DNA of 64,000 nucleotides from Mahella australiensis 50-1 BON (GCF_000213255.1 NC_015520.1:124001-188000), one strand, 5' to 3'. Positions 16,395 through 26,527 are shown, counted from the first letter of the stretch. The notes: a model not told the origin generated them from the letters alone. Made by a program: numbers and translations.

Positions 16395-18725
16395 ATGTGT
16401 AAAAGGGGAACGAATAAGAGTATTTTTAAGACTATTTTACTTTCGTACATACTTATACTGCTTATACCGTTGATCATGGGAATGATAGGCTATTCCCAAG
16501 CAGTCAGAGTGGCGAAGGAGGATGCTGAACAATATAATATGGCTGCATTGGGGCAGGCAATGAATATCATAGATACTCAATTGGATTTGATCGAAAAACT
16601 CATGACCGATATATCTCTTAATAGCAGGATACAGAATTTTATTTACAAGAATGCTCCATTAGATGACAAAAAACGCTATGAAATGCTTAATGTTATAGAC
16701 GAGATTGCTCGTTATAAAAATACCAATCCTTTTATAGATGAGTTGTATATCTATTTTAAAGGCAGCGATATAGTGTTGAAAGATAGTGGCATATATGAGC
16801 CGCATTTCTTTTATGAACAAGCTGGTCTTGATTGTACAGATATGAGTTACGATAAATGGATAGAGCACCTTTCTCATTATAATTATAAATCGTATACGTC
16901 CCTTGGCTATGGCGATGAAAAGAGCAGCAACGGAAGAATGATATTGGCTTTCCACTCGCTCCCGTTAAATGCCCAATTCGAATCGGAAGTAAAGGCTTCT
17001 ATAGGTATGATTATAGATGAGCAAAAACTGAAAAAATTATTGGTAAATGTTGATGTCTTGGATAACGGTACTACCTTGATCTTGGACAACAATAACAGCA
17101 TAATAGCTAAAATGGGAGATGCAAACATTCAATATAAGGATATCGATAAGGTTTCTGCTAAAATGATTTTTGAGAGGGGTTATTTTTATCAAAACATTTT
17201 AGGTATAGACAGCATGATCGCTTATACGGTATCAGAGCACAGCGGATGGAAATATATCACCATAATTCCGAAACAAGCCTTCATGGAGCGAGCGCAGTAT
17301 ATAAGGAATCTAACCGTGGCTATATTTGTATTATCGCTTATAACGGGATTTTCTATGGCGTACTTTATGACATGTAGAGAATATAATCCACTAAAACGTA
17401 TTTTGAATAAGTTGTCAGACAAGATGGGCATATTGCCCAAACAAATAGGAAACGAATACGAATTCATAGGCAAAGCGCTGGATGAAGCCATATATGCCAG
17501 TGAACGGATTGAACAAGAGCTTGCCAAACAAAAGCCCGTATTGCGCAGCACTTTTTTGTCCAAGCTGATACGTGGCGGCATAATGAAAGATGACATCGGT
17601 ATGAAGGAGACTATAGAGTTTTTGAACATAAATTTGCCTTATAAGTTTTATTCAGTAACATTGGCTTATATAGATGATTACTATCCATATAATATGCAAA
17701 GGTTATCTGAAGATCAGCGTATAAAATACAATATTGCAATACTCGATTTGATAAATGATTTTGTAGCGAATAATGGCCTGGATGTTATTGTAAATATGGT
17801 TGAAGGAGAAGATGACGAGTACATATTTCTGTTCAATATAGCTGAAGATAATATCAATGATAGTATAGTGCAACTTATTCAAGACATCCAGATGATTATG
17901 GAACGCGATTACGGCGTAATTATGACTTTCTGTGTAGGCGGAACTTACCAAGATTTTACTGGTATAAAAGAGAGTTTTATTGAAGCAAAGGAAATGGCAG
18001 GATATAAAGGCTTGGGTCGGAAGGTTATAACTTATGGCGATTTATCGGAAAATGAGCATAGGGGTTATTATTATCCTACAGATGAAGAACTAAGGTTGAT
18101 GAATTATATGAAAGCAGGCGATATAAATAAAGTTGAGCGTGCAGTAAATGATATATTCAGCCGGAATTCAGAGTGCGGTAAAATATCTATCGAAATTATG
18201 AAGTGCTTGTTTTTCGATATGGTAGCTACAGCCATGAAGGTTGCCAATGAAATGCATATAGACTGTGAAGATATAGTTTGTAAGAACTTTACTCAAGGAA
18301 CCATTTGCCATGCAAGGGACGAAATATTATCTATATATGGTAATATTTGTTCACTTATAAATCAATATAGGGAAAGCCCCAATCAGAAATTGTGCAAAGA
18401 TATACTGGCATATATCAACGATAATTATACAAACCGCGATATATGCCTTACAGATATAGCACAAAATTTTAATATGACAGTTGCCTATATATCGCATCTT
18501 TTTAAAAAGCAAATGGGCATAGGTATTGCAGACTATATAAATCGATTCCGAATAGAGAAGGCAAAAGAGTTATTAATCGATCCGCGCTTAAAGCTGAATG
18601 ATATAGCTGAAATATTGGGATATGCTAATGATGCAGCTTTTATACGTGTATTCAAAAAATATGAAGGTGTGACACCAGGACATTACAGAGAGATGTTATC
18701 GATAAAAAAGCCCATCGAGTTATAA
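16395..18725 (+). CDS. Membrane-anchored AraC-family transcription regulator (YesS/YtdP-like)
   Basis: One-component sensor that regulates the transporter operon downstream. Residues about 12-32 and 302-324 are membrane spans enclosing an extracellular region of some 270 residues (Cache-like sensor); a cytoplasmic linker of about 330 residues follows, and the last 100 residues form the AraC double helix-turn-helix (AQNFNMTVAYISHLFKKQMG and AEILGYANDAAFIRVFKKYEG, ending TPGHYRE). At 776 aa it has the usual size of this group. GGGGGGAGG lies 8 bp before ATG 16395. The IS at 14534 inserted in its upstream region, so its expression may differ from the ancestral state. Confidence 0.92.
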   Translation: MCKRGTNKSIFKTILLSYILILLIPLIMGMIGYSQAVRVAKEDAEQYNMAALGQAMNIIDTQLDLIEKLMTDISLNSRIQNFIYKNAPLDDKKRYEMLNVIDEIARYKNTNPFIDELYIYFKGSDIVLKDSGIYEPHFFYEQAGLDCTDMSYDKWIEHLSHYNYKSYTSLGYGDEKSSNGRMILAFHSLPLNAQFESEVKASIGMIIDEQKLKKLLVNVDVLDNGTTLILDNNNSIIAKMGDANIQYKDIDKVSAKMIFERGYFYQNILGIDSMIAYTVSEHSGWKYITIIPKQAFMERAQYIRNLTVAIFVLSLITGFSMAYFMTCREYNPLKRILNKLSDKMGILPKQIGNEYEFIGKALDEAIYASERIEQELAKQKPVLRSTFLSKLIRGGIMKDDIGMKETIEFLNINLPYKFYSVTLAYIDDYYPYNMQRLSEDQRIKYNIAILDLINDFVANNGLDVIVNMVEGEDDEYIFLFNIAEDNINDSIVQLIQDIQMIMERDYGVIMTFCVGGTYQDFTGIKESFIEAKEMAGYKGLGRKVITYGDLSENEHRGYYYPTDEELRLMNYMKAGDINKVERAVNDIFSRNSECGKISIEIMKCLFFDMVATAMKVANEMHIDCEDIVCKNFTQGTICHARDEILSIYGNICSLINQYRESPNQKLCKDILAYINDNYTNRDICLTDIAQNFNMTVAYISHLFKKQMGIGIADYINRFRIEKAKELLIDPRLKLNDIAEILGYANDAAFIRVFKKYEGVTPGHYREMLSIKKPIEL

Positions 18726-18776
18726 AATTGTATATCTCTTTTTATAAAATTATATATTTTTCTATAAAAATCGTTA

Positions 18777-18805
18777 TTCAATTCTTAAACTGCCTCTCAT
18801 ATAAT
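18777..18805 (+). promoter_or_regulatory. Possible promoter for binding-protein operon
   Basis: A TATAAT hexamer at 18800-18805 is preceded, at 17 bp, by a weak TTCAAT. The poor -35 would fit activation by the AraC-type regulator just upstream. It lies 82 bp before the binding-protein start. Confidence 0.4.
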
Positions 18806-18887
18806 TGAAGATACAAAAGGAGCTACGCTGATATAAAAAATCAAGCGAGCTTAAAATCTATTTTATTATGGAGGTAGAGTAGCTATT

Positions 18888-20555
18888 ATGAAGGTTGCAA
18901 AAAGATGGTTGGTAATGAGCCTTATATTGGTATTGGCTGTCAGCCTATTAACGGCTTGTGGTCAATCGGAGCAAGTACCTACGGATGTTGCTGGAGAGAG
19001 TAGTGCCGGCGATAAGGAAACGGCACAAAGCACATCATCTTCGGAGCAGGAAGCCCTAACACTTCCTATAGTATCTGAACCTATAACGCTAAAATATTTT
19101 TGGACACTGGACGCCAAAGCGGCAGCAAGTATGACGAGCTATGATGAGGTAGCCTGTTTCAAAAAGATGGAGGAATTAACCGGTATAAATATAGAATGGA
19201 TTCATCCCCCGACAGGGCAAGAGAAAGAACAATTTAATCTTATGATAGCATCTCAGGAACTTCCGGACTTGGTACACTGGGATTGGAGCACAGTTGCCGG
19301 CGGAGCTTCAAAATTGATCAGTGACGGCTCTATAGTGAAATTGAATGACCTCATAAGCAAATACGCTCCGAACTTCACCAAGCTTATGGAAGAACATCCC
19401 GATTGGAGGAAAGAAGCTATATTGGACGACGGTTCATATTATTATTTTCCGTTTATACGTGAAGATGAGTTATTAAGATTAAGTTCAGGGTTTCAAATGC
19501 GCGGTGATTGGTTGGAAAAGCTAAAATTAGAAGCTCCTAAAAACATTGACGAATGGCACAGCGTTCTAACCGCTTTTAAGCGAGAAGATCCGAATGGTAA
19601 CGGACAAGCCGATGAATTGCCATTTGTAGCTATAGGCCAATCGCGTGTCCAGTATTTTGAATATGCTTATGGTATAATGCACAATTTTTATCGGGACCCG
19701 AACACCAGAAAGATTAAATATGGGCCCATGGAGCCGTCTTATAAAGACTATTTGACTACTATGCGCCAATGGTATAAAGAGGGCCTCATAGATCCGGACT
19801 ATGCCGCTACGGATACCAAGAACTTCGATGCCAAGGTTACTGGAAATAAAGGCGGTTCTTACTATGGTATGTTAAGCGGTAATATGGGCAGATTTATGGA
19901 TCTTATGAAATCTAAGGATTCCTCATTTAAATTGGTGGGTGTACCGTGGCCTGTCGGTCCTGACGGTAAAAGCTATGGTCCTATGGCCATAAACGCCGTT
20001 CAACCCGTCGGTACGGCTATAAGTGCACAAAGCAAGTATCAAAAAGAGGCCGTGAAATGGCTGGACTATTGCTACAGTGAAGATGGCAAAATGCTTTTCA
20101 ATTTTGGTATAGAAAATGAGAGCTATAAAATGGTGGAAGGCGAGCCGGTTTATACCGATGCGGTATTGCATAATCCTGACGGCCTTGCTGTTTCGGATGC
20201 GTTGATCAGATACGCCATGGCTGTATCCAATGGTCCGTTTGTTCAAGATAAACGTTACTATCCGCAGATTTTAGTTTATCCTGAACAAAAAACAACACTG
20301 GACATTTGGATTAATAGCTGCGATCCGTCTTTACAAATGCCTCCCATCACACTTACAGAGGATGAAAGCCAGCGTTTTGCTTCCATCATGAATGAAATAA
20401 ACACCTATGTACAGGAAATGTTTGATAAGTTTGTGATGGGGCAGGAGCCGTTGGACAACTTCGATAATTATATAAACACGTTAAAAGGCATGGGAATTGA
20501 AGAAGTTATAAATATTGAGCAGACCGCTCTGGATAGATTCAATGCCAGAAAATAA
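18888..20555 (+). CDS. Extracellular solute-binding lipoprotein (LplA-like)
   Basis: Sugar-binding component of the LplABC-type importer whose permeases follow. Lipobox LLTAC gives lipidated Cys24; a Ser/Thr/Glu linker of about 35 residues comes next. The REDPNGNGQADELPF loop (residues about 228-242) looks like the calcium-binding Asp/Asn cluster of this family, in keeping with LplA-type proteins. Its 555 aa length fits. GGAGGT precedes the start. The regulator immediately upstream and the hairpin immediately downstream suggest that this gene is made in excess over the permeases. Confidence 0.92.
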   Translation: MKVAKRWLVMSLILVLAVSLLTACGQSEQVPTDVAGESSAGDKETAQSTSSSEQEALTLPIVSEPITLKYFWTLDAKAAASMTSYDEVACFKKMEELTGINIEWIHPPTGQEKEQFNLMIASQELPDLVHWDWSTVAGGASKLISDGSIVKLNDLISKYAPNFTKLMEEHPDWRKEAILDDGSYYYFPFIREDELLRLSSGFQMRGDWLEKLKLEAPKNIDEWHSVLTAFKREDPNGNGQADELPFVAIGQSRVQYFEYAYGIMHNFYRDPNTRKIKYGPMEPSYKDYLTTMRQWYKEGLIDPDYAATDTKNFDAKVTGNKGGSYYGMLSGNMGRFMDLMKSKDSSFKLVGVPWPVGPDGKSYGPMAINAVQPVGTAISAQSKYQKEAVKWLDYCYSEDGKMLFNFGIENESYKMVEGEPVYTDAVLHNPDGLAVSDALIRYAMAVSNGPFVQDKRYYPQILVYPEQKTTLDIWINSCDPSLQMPPITLTEDESQRFASIMNEINTYVQEMFDKFVMGQEPLDNFDNYINTLKGMGIEEVINIEQTALDRFNARK

Positions 20556-20568
20556 TATATTGTTTGCT

Positions 20569-20599
20569 GGTAGGGGTAAGTGCAGCATTTACCCCTACC
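20569..20599 (+). terminator. Hairpin between binding-protein and LplB genes
   Basis: GGTAGGGGTAA pairs exactly with TTACCCCTACC across a 9-base loop, 13 bp after the stop. The downstream run is A/T mixed, not a clean U tract, so partial termination or 3'-end protection of the binding-protein message is likely. Confidence 0.6.
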
Positions 20600-20648
20600 T
20601 ATTATAACAAAATAAGATATCGCTATAAATGAAGGGTTGGATAAGACT

Positions 20649-21608
20649 ATGGCTGGTTTAGCTAAAGAGACAGATATGCGAGTTATTATGCCCATCACTA
20701 ATAAATGGGATATTATTCGCAAAGATCTGGTGAAAAATAGATATATTTATATAATGCTTTTGCCTGTGGTGACGTATTATATCGTTTTTCATTATGTACC
20801 TTTATATGGTGCTCAAATAGCATTCAGAGATTTTAGCCCATCTAGAGGTATATGGGGAAGCCGGTGGGTTGGTTTTAAGTATTTCGAAGAATTTTTCAAC
20901 AGCTATTATTTTGGGCGTTTGTTAAGGAACACCGTGCTCATAAGCTTATATGATTTGATATTTGGTTTTCCCGCGCCCATAATATTAGCCTTATTATTGA
21001 ATGAGGTCAAAAATAATATTTTTAAACGAACGGTTCAAACAGTGACGTATTTACCGCATTTTATATCATTGGTGGTTATATGCGGCATGATTATAGATTT
21101 CCTTGCCAGGGATGGCCTGGTGAATAATATGCTGAACCGTTTCGGGATAGAATCCATACCTTTTATGATCAAACCGGAGTGGTTTAGAACGGTATATGTA
21201 GCATCTAATATATGGCAAGGTATAGGATGGGGTTCAATAATATACCTTGCCGCGTTATCGAATATAGACCCGCAGTTGTATGAAGCCGCCACCATAGACG
21301 GAGCCGGGCGCTTTAGGCAAGCGCTGCATGTGACTTTACCTGGCATATTGCCTACTATAGTGATAATGCTTATATTGAGGCTTGGCCAGATGCTTAATGT
21401 GGGATCTGAGAAAATACTCCTTCTGTATAATACAAGCACTTACGAGACGGCCGATGTCATATCGACTTTTGTATACCGAAAGGGGATTTTGGAAGCAAGT
21501 TATAGTTACAGTACGGCTGTAGGGCTGTTTAATTCAGTTATAAACTTCGCTTTGCTTGTGACGGCTAACTTTATAAGCCGTAAAGCGACCGAAACCAGTT
21601 TATGGTGA
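20649..21608 (+). CDS. Sugar ABC transporter permease, LplB type
   Basis: First membrane subunit. The motif HYVPLYGAQIAFRDF near residue 40 and the EAA loop EAATIDGAGRFRQ with TLPGI identify the LplB family. The frame extends to a TTG at 20637, but AAGGG directly abuts it; ATG 20649 is 12 nt from that site, and ATG 20676 (MRVIMPITNKW) is another candidate. The LplC-type partner starts 16 bp downstream. Confidence 0.92.
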   Translation: MAGLAKETDMRVIMPITNKWDIIRKDLVKNRYIYIMLLPVVTYYIVFHYVPLYGAQIAFRDFSPSRGIWGSRWVGFKYFEEFFNSYYFGRLLRNTVLISLYDLIFGFPAPIILALLLNEVKNNIFKRTVQTVTYLPHFISLVVICGMIIDFLARDGLVNNMLNRFGIESIPFMIKPEWFRTVYVASNIWQGIGWGSIIYLAALSNIDPQLYEAATIDGAGRFRQALHVTLPGILPTIVIMLILRLGQMLNVGSEKILLLYNTSTYETADVISTFVYRKGILEASYSYSTAVGLFNSVINFALLVTANFISRKATETSLW

Positions 21609-21624
21609 ATGGGGGCCGATAAAC

Positions 21625-22506
21625 GTGCATATCAAAAAGAGCATAGGCGAACGGATATTTGATGTATTTAATACAGCGCTGATGATATTATTGATGGTAG
21701 TGACCCTTTATCCATTTTTACATGTATTTTTTGCCTCTATAAGCGATCCGACGGCCGTCGTGCAGCATAGAGGGCTGCTACTTTGGCCTGAGGGTTTTAC
21801 AGCAGGGGCTTATAAGTTGGTGTTTAAAAATCCTATGATACCGGTAGGGTATAAAAATACATTGATATATGTATTGGCAGGTACCACTATAAATATATTT
21901 ATGACCACTTTAGGGGCGTACGGCCTGTCAAGGAGGAACGTATATTTTAAGAATCATATAATGTTTTTGATAACATTTACCATGTTCTTTAGCGGGGGGT
22001 TAATACCTACTTATCTTCTGGTCAAAGATTTGGGTATGACTGATACGCGTTGGGCTCTTCTTATACCGAATGCCATAAGCGCATACAACCTTATAATAAT
22101 GAGGACGTCCTTCGCCGGAGTACCGGTTAGCCTGGAGGAATCGGCCAAGCTGGATGGAGCAAATGATTTTACCGTTTTGTTCAGGATTATTTTGCCGCTG
22201 TCTATGCCTGTTGTAGCTGTAATGATACTATTTTACGGAGTAAATCATTGGAATTCGTGGTTTAATGCCATGATATATTTGAGGGATAGACAACTATTTC
22301 CTCTACAACTGGTATTAAGAGAAATACTTATATCAAATAGCACTGACACTATGATAGCGGGCTCAGCCGGTCTGGATAGGGAACCGATAGGCGAGACGGT
22401 AAAGTATGCTACTATTATAGTGGCTACAGTGCCAATATTATTTATATATCCATTTTTACAGAGGTACTTTGTAAAAGGTGTTATGATAGGCGCTATTAAG
22501 GAATAA
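21625..22506 (+). CDS. Sugar ABC transporter permease, LplC type
   Basis: Second membrane subunit, 293 aa. It starts with GTG at 21625 after a GGGGG ribosome site close to the previous stop. The EAA loop is ESAKLDGANDFTVLFRIILPLSMP; the segment MFFSGGLIPTYLLVKDLGMTDTRWALLIP and the C-terminus YPFLQRYFVKGVMIGAIKE are family hallmarks. It ends the AraC-regulated operon, as a good intrinsic terminator follows. Confidence 0.92.
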   Translation: MHIKKSIGERIFDVFNTALMILLMVVTLYPFLHVFFASISDPTAVVQHRGLLLWPEGFTAGAYKLVFKNPMIPVGYKNTLIYVLAGTTINIFMTTLGAYGLSRRNVYFKNHIMFLITFTMFFSGGLIPTYLLVKDLGMTDTRWALLIPNAISAYNLIIMRTSFAGVPVSLEESAKLDGANDFTVLFRIILPLSMPVVAVMILFYGVNHWNSWFNAMIYLRDRQLFPLQLVLREILISNSTDTMIAGSAGLDREPIGETVKYATIIVATVPILFIYPFLQRYFVKGVMIGAIKE

Positions 22507-22539
22507 TTCAATTGTCCTCTGGCACAATGCAATTAACCA

Positions 22540-22583
22540 GCTCGGGAAGTACGAGTATAGAAACTACTTCTCGAGCATTTTTT
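22540..22583 (+). terminator. Rho-independent terminator after LplC-type gene
   Basis: GCTCGGGAAGTA pairs with TACTTCTCGAGC (one G-U) across a 13-base loop and is followed by ATTTTTTAT. It ends the operon 34 bp past the stop. Confidence 0.82.
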
Positions 22584-22590
22584 ATAACAA

Positions 22591-22655
22591 GGTTAAATTT
22601 ATCCACCTATTATATTGTTCATGCTACTTAACAAAGAATTATGAAAAGCTATAAT
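22591..22655 (+). promoter_or_regulatory. Shared 39-bp upstream element plus promoter (copy 1)
   Basis: Bases 22591-22629 differ by only one base from 26588-26626. The element ends exactly on the first two bases of a -35 box (TTAACA, 22628-22633); a 16-bp spacer leads to TATAAT (22650-22655). The second copy has the same geometry before the GH127 gene. The layout fits an activator site immediately upstream of -35; the AraC protein at 28763 is the obvious candidate (inference). Confidence 0.7.
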
Positions 22656-22808
22656 TGTATTAACTACTTTTGAAATATGTTTGTATTTGTGGAGGTGATA
22701 ATAGATTGATCGGTAATTAGGGAGAGATAGGGGCTGTTGGAAGGCATAATATGACTTAAAGCAATTTTATAAACACATGAAATGAGAGTAAGGGGGCAAT
22801 AACAATTC

Positions 22809-23693
22809 ATGAAAGTTAAAAAGTCACTTATATATTCAGACGGTTTTTGGGCATGCTTGCTTTTACTGCCTAACTTATTAGGATTTATTATATTCACATT
22901 ATTTCCGGTAATAGCTGCGTTGTTTTTAAGTTTCACAGAATATGACATGATGTCTCCCGTAAAATGGATAGGCATACAAAACTATACGGAATTATTTAAT
23001 GATGCCACTTTTAAGCAAGTGCTATTTAATACACTTTATTATAGTATATTTACGGTGCCGTTAGGAGTGATAATTTCGTTATTTTTGGCTATTGCTTTAG
23101 ATCAAAAGATTGCTTTGGTTAAATTTTATAGAGCAGTATATTTTTTGCCAGTTATATCATCTATGGTCGCTGTTGCTATGGTTTGGCAGTGGATATTTAA
23201 TCCAGAGTACGGATTGTTGAACTATATATTGAGCTTATTTAGAATAAAAGGCCCTGCTTGGTTAAGTGACCCAACATGGGCTATGCCGGCCATCATTATT
23301 ACAAATATTTGGAAGGGCTTAGGTTTTAATATGCTTTTATTTCTCGCTGGATTACAGGGTATAAGTAATTCTTATTATGAAGCCGCGGATATTGAAGGAG
23401 CTAGCTGGTGGACTAAGTTTATAAAAATTACCATTCCGTTGCTTTCTCCCACTACTTTTTTTGTTTTAATAATGAGTTTTATAAGTTCTTTTCAAGTATT
23501 TGATTCAGTATTTTTAATGACAGGTGGAGGGCCGGGACGTTCTACATCAGTGTTAGTTCATTATTTATATCAAAATGCGTTTCAATATTTCAGAATGGGT
23601 TATGCAAGTGCATTGGCTTACGTATTATTTTTGCTAGTATTTTTGGTTACTATAGTACAGTTTATTTTCCAAAAAAAATGGGTTGTTTATTAA
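22809..23693 (+). CDS. Carbohydrate ABC transporter permease, MalF/UgpA type
   Basis: First membrane subunit of a CUT1 importer, 294 aa. The opening LLLPNLLGFIIFTLFPVIAALFLSF segment and MTGGGPGRSTSVLVHYLYQNAF are typical. The EAA loop is EAADIEGASWWTKFIKITIPLLSP, with an unusual Glu in place of the second Asp. The gene and its partner are AT-richer than the loci on either side. It is driven by the shared-element promoter about 155 bp upstream. It has a GGGGGC ribosome site. Confidence 0.92.
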   Translation: MKVKKSLIYSDGFWACLLLLPNLLGFIIFTLFPVIAALFLSFTEYDMMSPVKWIGIQNYTELFNDATFKQVLFNTLYYSIFTVPLGVIISLFLAIALDQKIALVKFYRAVYFLPVISSMVAVAMVWQWIFNPEYGLLNYILSLFRIKGPAWLSDPTWAMPAIIITNIWKGLGFNMLLFLAGLQGISNSYYEAADIEGASWWTKFIKITIPLLSPTTFFVLIMSFISSFQVFDSVFLMTGGGPGRSTSVLVHYLYQNAFQYFRMGYASALAYVLFLLVFLVTIVQFIFQKKWVVY

Positions 23694-23711
23694 GAAGGAG
23701 GAATATAGGAA

Positions 23712-24542
23712 ATGCAGGGAAAAATGAGGAGAAACGCTATTATTTCTCATATAATATTAATGTCTGGAGCAGTTACTATGATACTCCCCTTTTTATGGAT
23801 GATAAGCACCTCATTAAAGCCGTTGAACGAGGTTTTTACTTTTCCACCAACGATTTTCGGCAGCAGAATAGTTTGGGAAAACTATTTAAGGATATCAGAG
23901 AGGTTTCCTTTTTGGATATTTTTTCTAAATAGTTTAAAAATATCCTCTATTGTAGTATGTGCTCAGCTTATAACAAGTTCCATGGCAGGTTTTGTATTTG
24001 CGCGTCTAAAATTTAAATTTAGAGATACATTGTTTGCGTTATATTTGGGTACTATGATGATTCCGAGCCAAGTAACAATGATTCCTAATTTTCTTCTAAT
24101 GAGATTTTATGGGCTGGTTGATACGCATTATGCTCTTATTTTACCTGCCTTGGTATCGCCATTTGGTACTTTTTTAATGCGCCAGTTTTTCTTAACGGTG
24201 CCGTTGGAACTGGAGGAAGCCGCGAAAATAGATGGATGTACACCTTTTGGTATATATTGGCGTGTATTTTTACCTTTATCTGGCCCTTCCCTTGCTACTC
24301 TCGGTATTTTCACTTTTATGGGAATATGGAATGATTTTTTAGCACCATTGGTTTATATAAATACTCAAAGCAAAATGACGCTACCGTTAGGGCTAGCTTC
24401 TATGCAAGGTATGTATTCAACTGATTGGCCAGCATTAATGGCCGGAACTTGTATAAGTATACTACCTGTACTTATAGTATTTTTAGCAGCACAGGATATG
24501 TTTATTAAGGGTGTTACTCTTTCTGGTTTAAGAGAAGGATGA
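23712..24542 (+). CDS. Carbohydrate ABC transporter permease, MalG/UgpE type
   Basis: Second membrane subunit, 276 aa, 18 bp after its partner and with a consensus AGGAGG ribosome site. The EAA loop is EAAKIDGCTPFGIYWRVFLPLSGP. The stretch MMIPSQVTMIPNFLLMRFYGLVDTHYALILP is characteristic of UgpE-like proteins, and the protein ends in QDMFIKGVTLSGLREG. The binding-protein gene for this pair is 595 bp further on, an unusually large gap. Confidence 0.92.
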   Translation: MQGKMRRNAIISHIILMSGAVTMILPFLWMISTSLKPLNEVFTFPPTIFGSRIVWENYLRISERFPFWIFFLNSLKISSIVVCAQLITSSMAGFVFARLKFKFRDTLFALYLGTMMIPSQVTMIPNFLLMRFYGLVDTHYALILPALVSPFGTFLMRQFFLTVPLELEEAAKIDGCTPFGIYWRVFLPLSGPSLATLGIFTFMGIWNDFLAPLVYINTQSKMTLPLGLASMQGMYSTDWPALMAGTCISILPVLIVFLAAQDMFIKGVTLSGLREG

Positions 24543-25137
24543 ATAGGACATATACTGGTATATAGGAATAAAATGAATACTCTCGAAAGTTAGCCAAAAA
24601 TCCGCGTAATTTAGTGCAGTTAAAGTGACTTATAATAAAAGGTCTAACAAAAAACAGAAGCCTAATATAACATGCTGTATATTGGCATTGTTGTACATTG
24701 ATAATCTCATAATTTCCCCACTGGTTTAAAAATAAGCTAAAAAGGCCATAGCAAAGCTAATTATAAAGTATAATGAAACTTATTTAAGTATTGGACAAAT
24801 TTGAAAAGATCAAGATAGAATGTTAGCATATAAAATTTTTAATCAAGTTTAGAGAATAAATAACGGAGAACGATTGCAAAGATTAAATGCCTGAAAATAA
24901 AAATGGGTATATGACGAAACTGTTGGAAGTAAGACATAAACGGTCGAGGTTTTAACTAGATTCTACATGCTTTCGGAGTTTTTGAAAGTACTCCATGAAA
25001 GGATAAGGATGTGAGATATTATGTTTTATATTGATTCATCATGATATGTTTTAGCATATAAAATTAAAATATTTGTTAGGAAAGATATTATTAAATAGAT
25101 CCGTAACTATACTAAATTTTATTCGGAGGTAGTGAAA
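24543..25137. other. AT-rich 595-bp intergenic gap, no gene seen
   Basis: No frame longer than about 30 codons with a ribosome site is present. A 15-bp string TTAGCATATAAAATT occurs twice (about 24823 and 25052). A weak hairpin around GGAGT/ACTCC lies near 24975. The gap may hold the binding protein's own promoter and leader, or be the scar of a lost gene. Confidence 0.5.
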
Positions 25138-26490
25138 ATGAAAAGATATTGTTTATTGGTAATAAATTTGCTTATAATAGCTATGCTTGCAAGCGCATGC
25201 TCTGGGACAACTAACAAAAGCGATAATGGGCAAAGCGGCGATATAAGCCAAAATGGGCAAACTGAAGCCGAGAATCAAAAAATTGCCTTGAAGATGATGG
25301 GCTGGGAAGCAAGTCCGTTAGAAACACAAAGTGTAAAGAATGGCTTAGCTAGTTTCATGAAAAGCAATCCTAATATCACGGTTGAATATACTACAGTTCC
25401 AGGTACTAATTATTTGTCTAAGTTAATGACGATGTTAGCAGGGAATGCTGCGCCTGATGTTTTTTTCTGTGCCACTGACTATTACCGGACATTGGCCAAA
25501 AGAGGACAATTATTGGATATTACAGAACGTTTTATAGATAGCGAATACAAAGAGGAAGATTTTCTTCCTGGAACCATGAAGCTGATGAAAGTAGATGGTA
25601 AATTGTACGGTGTAATCAGTTGTATTGTCGGTCCAGAGTTATTCTATAATAAAGAGATATTTGATAAAGCTGGTCTGCCATACCCGCCAAGCGACCCTGC
25701 CAAAGCATGGACGTGGGATGAATTTAGAGAAGTTGCCAAAAAGTTAACTGTTAAAGATGGCGACAAAGTAACACAACATGGCGCTTATGGATTTGAGGCT
25801 CAATATGTTACAACGGCTCTTATTATGGGCAATGAAGGGAAAATTTTCAATGATACTTATGATAAAATGTTTATAAATAATCCGGAGGCAAAACAGGTGT
25901 TTGAAGCTGTGTTAAATTTGCGTAAGGCGGATAATGCAGCACCTGATGCTATAACATTGGAGAAGGTGGGAATGCAACCACATCAGATGCTCCAAACGGG
26001 AAAAGTTGCAATGTTGGCAGATGGCTCGTGGTCATTGCAGGAATTGGCTCAAATGAATTTCGAAGTTGGGGTAGGCGTTTTACCTAAATTTAAAGAGTCA
26101 GTAACCCATGTTCAAGCACATATGCATTCTGCTTGGGCGAATACCAAATATCCTAATGAAGCATGGAAGCTTGTTGCGTACTTGTCTTCAGATGAATATC
26201 AGACACAAAATGTTAAAGAAGGTCTATGGTTACCTGATAGAAAATCATTGTATACTGAAGAAGGTATGGAAAAATGGTATAGTGAAGAGATCTATGGAGA
26301 AGAGTTCAAATCAATGGTAGATTGGTTTATAAATGCGGATGTTTATCCATATGCTATGGTTGGGAACAGTAAGGTTAATGATATCTATACAGAGGTGACG
26401 GATATGTATTGGCATGCTGACAGGGACATAGACTCCACATTATCCGAGCTGGAAACAAGAGTAAACGAGGAGCTTTCCAAAGGGCAATAA
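25138..26490 (+). CDS. Extracellular solute-binding lipoprotein, family 1 (MalE-like)
   Basis: Binding protein that probably serves the MalF/MalG-type permeases at 22809-24542. ATG 25138 is 7 bp after GGAGGT; the GTG six bases earlier is too close. Signal peptide with lipobox LASAC, lipidated Cys21, then a Gly/Ser/Asn/Gln linker. The mature start, ALKMMGWEASPLETQSVKNG, and PDVFFCATDYYRTLAKRGQLLDIT are typical of family 1. Length 450 aa is normal. A 17-bp stem hairpin follows the stop. Confidence 0.92.
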   Translation: MKRYCLLVINLLIIAMLASACSGTTNKSDNGQSGDISQNGQTEAENQKIALKMMGWEASPLETQSVKNGLASFMKSNPNITVEYTTVPGTNYLSKLMTMLAGNAAPDVFFCATDYYRTLAKRGQLLDITERFIDSEYKEEDFLPGTMKLMKVDGKLYGVISCIVGPELFYNKEIFDKAGLPYPPSDPAKAWTWDEFREVAKKLTVKDGDKVTQHGAYGFEAQYVTTALIMGNEGKIFNDTYDKMFINNPEAKQVFEAVLNLRKADNAAPDAITLEKVGMQPHQMLQTGKVAMLADGSWSLQELAQMNFEVGVGVLPKFKESVTHVQAHMHSAWANTKYPNEAWKLVAYLSSDEYQTQNVKEGLWLPDRKSLYTEEGMEKWYSEEIYGEEFKSMVDWFINADVYPYAMVGNSKVNDIYTEVTDMYWHADRDIDSTLSELETRVNEELSKGQ

Positions 26491-26527
26491 TTCTATAATT
26501 TACGTCTGTTTATATATAAACTAATAT

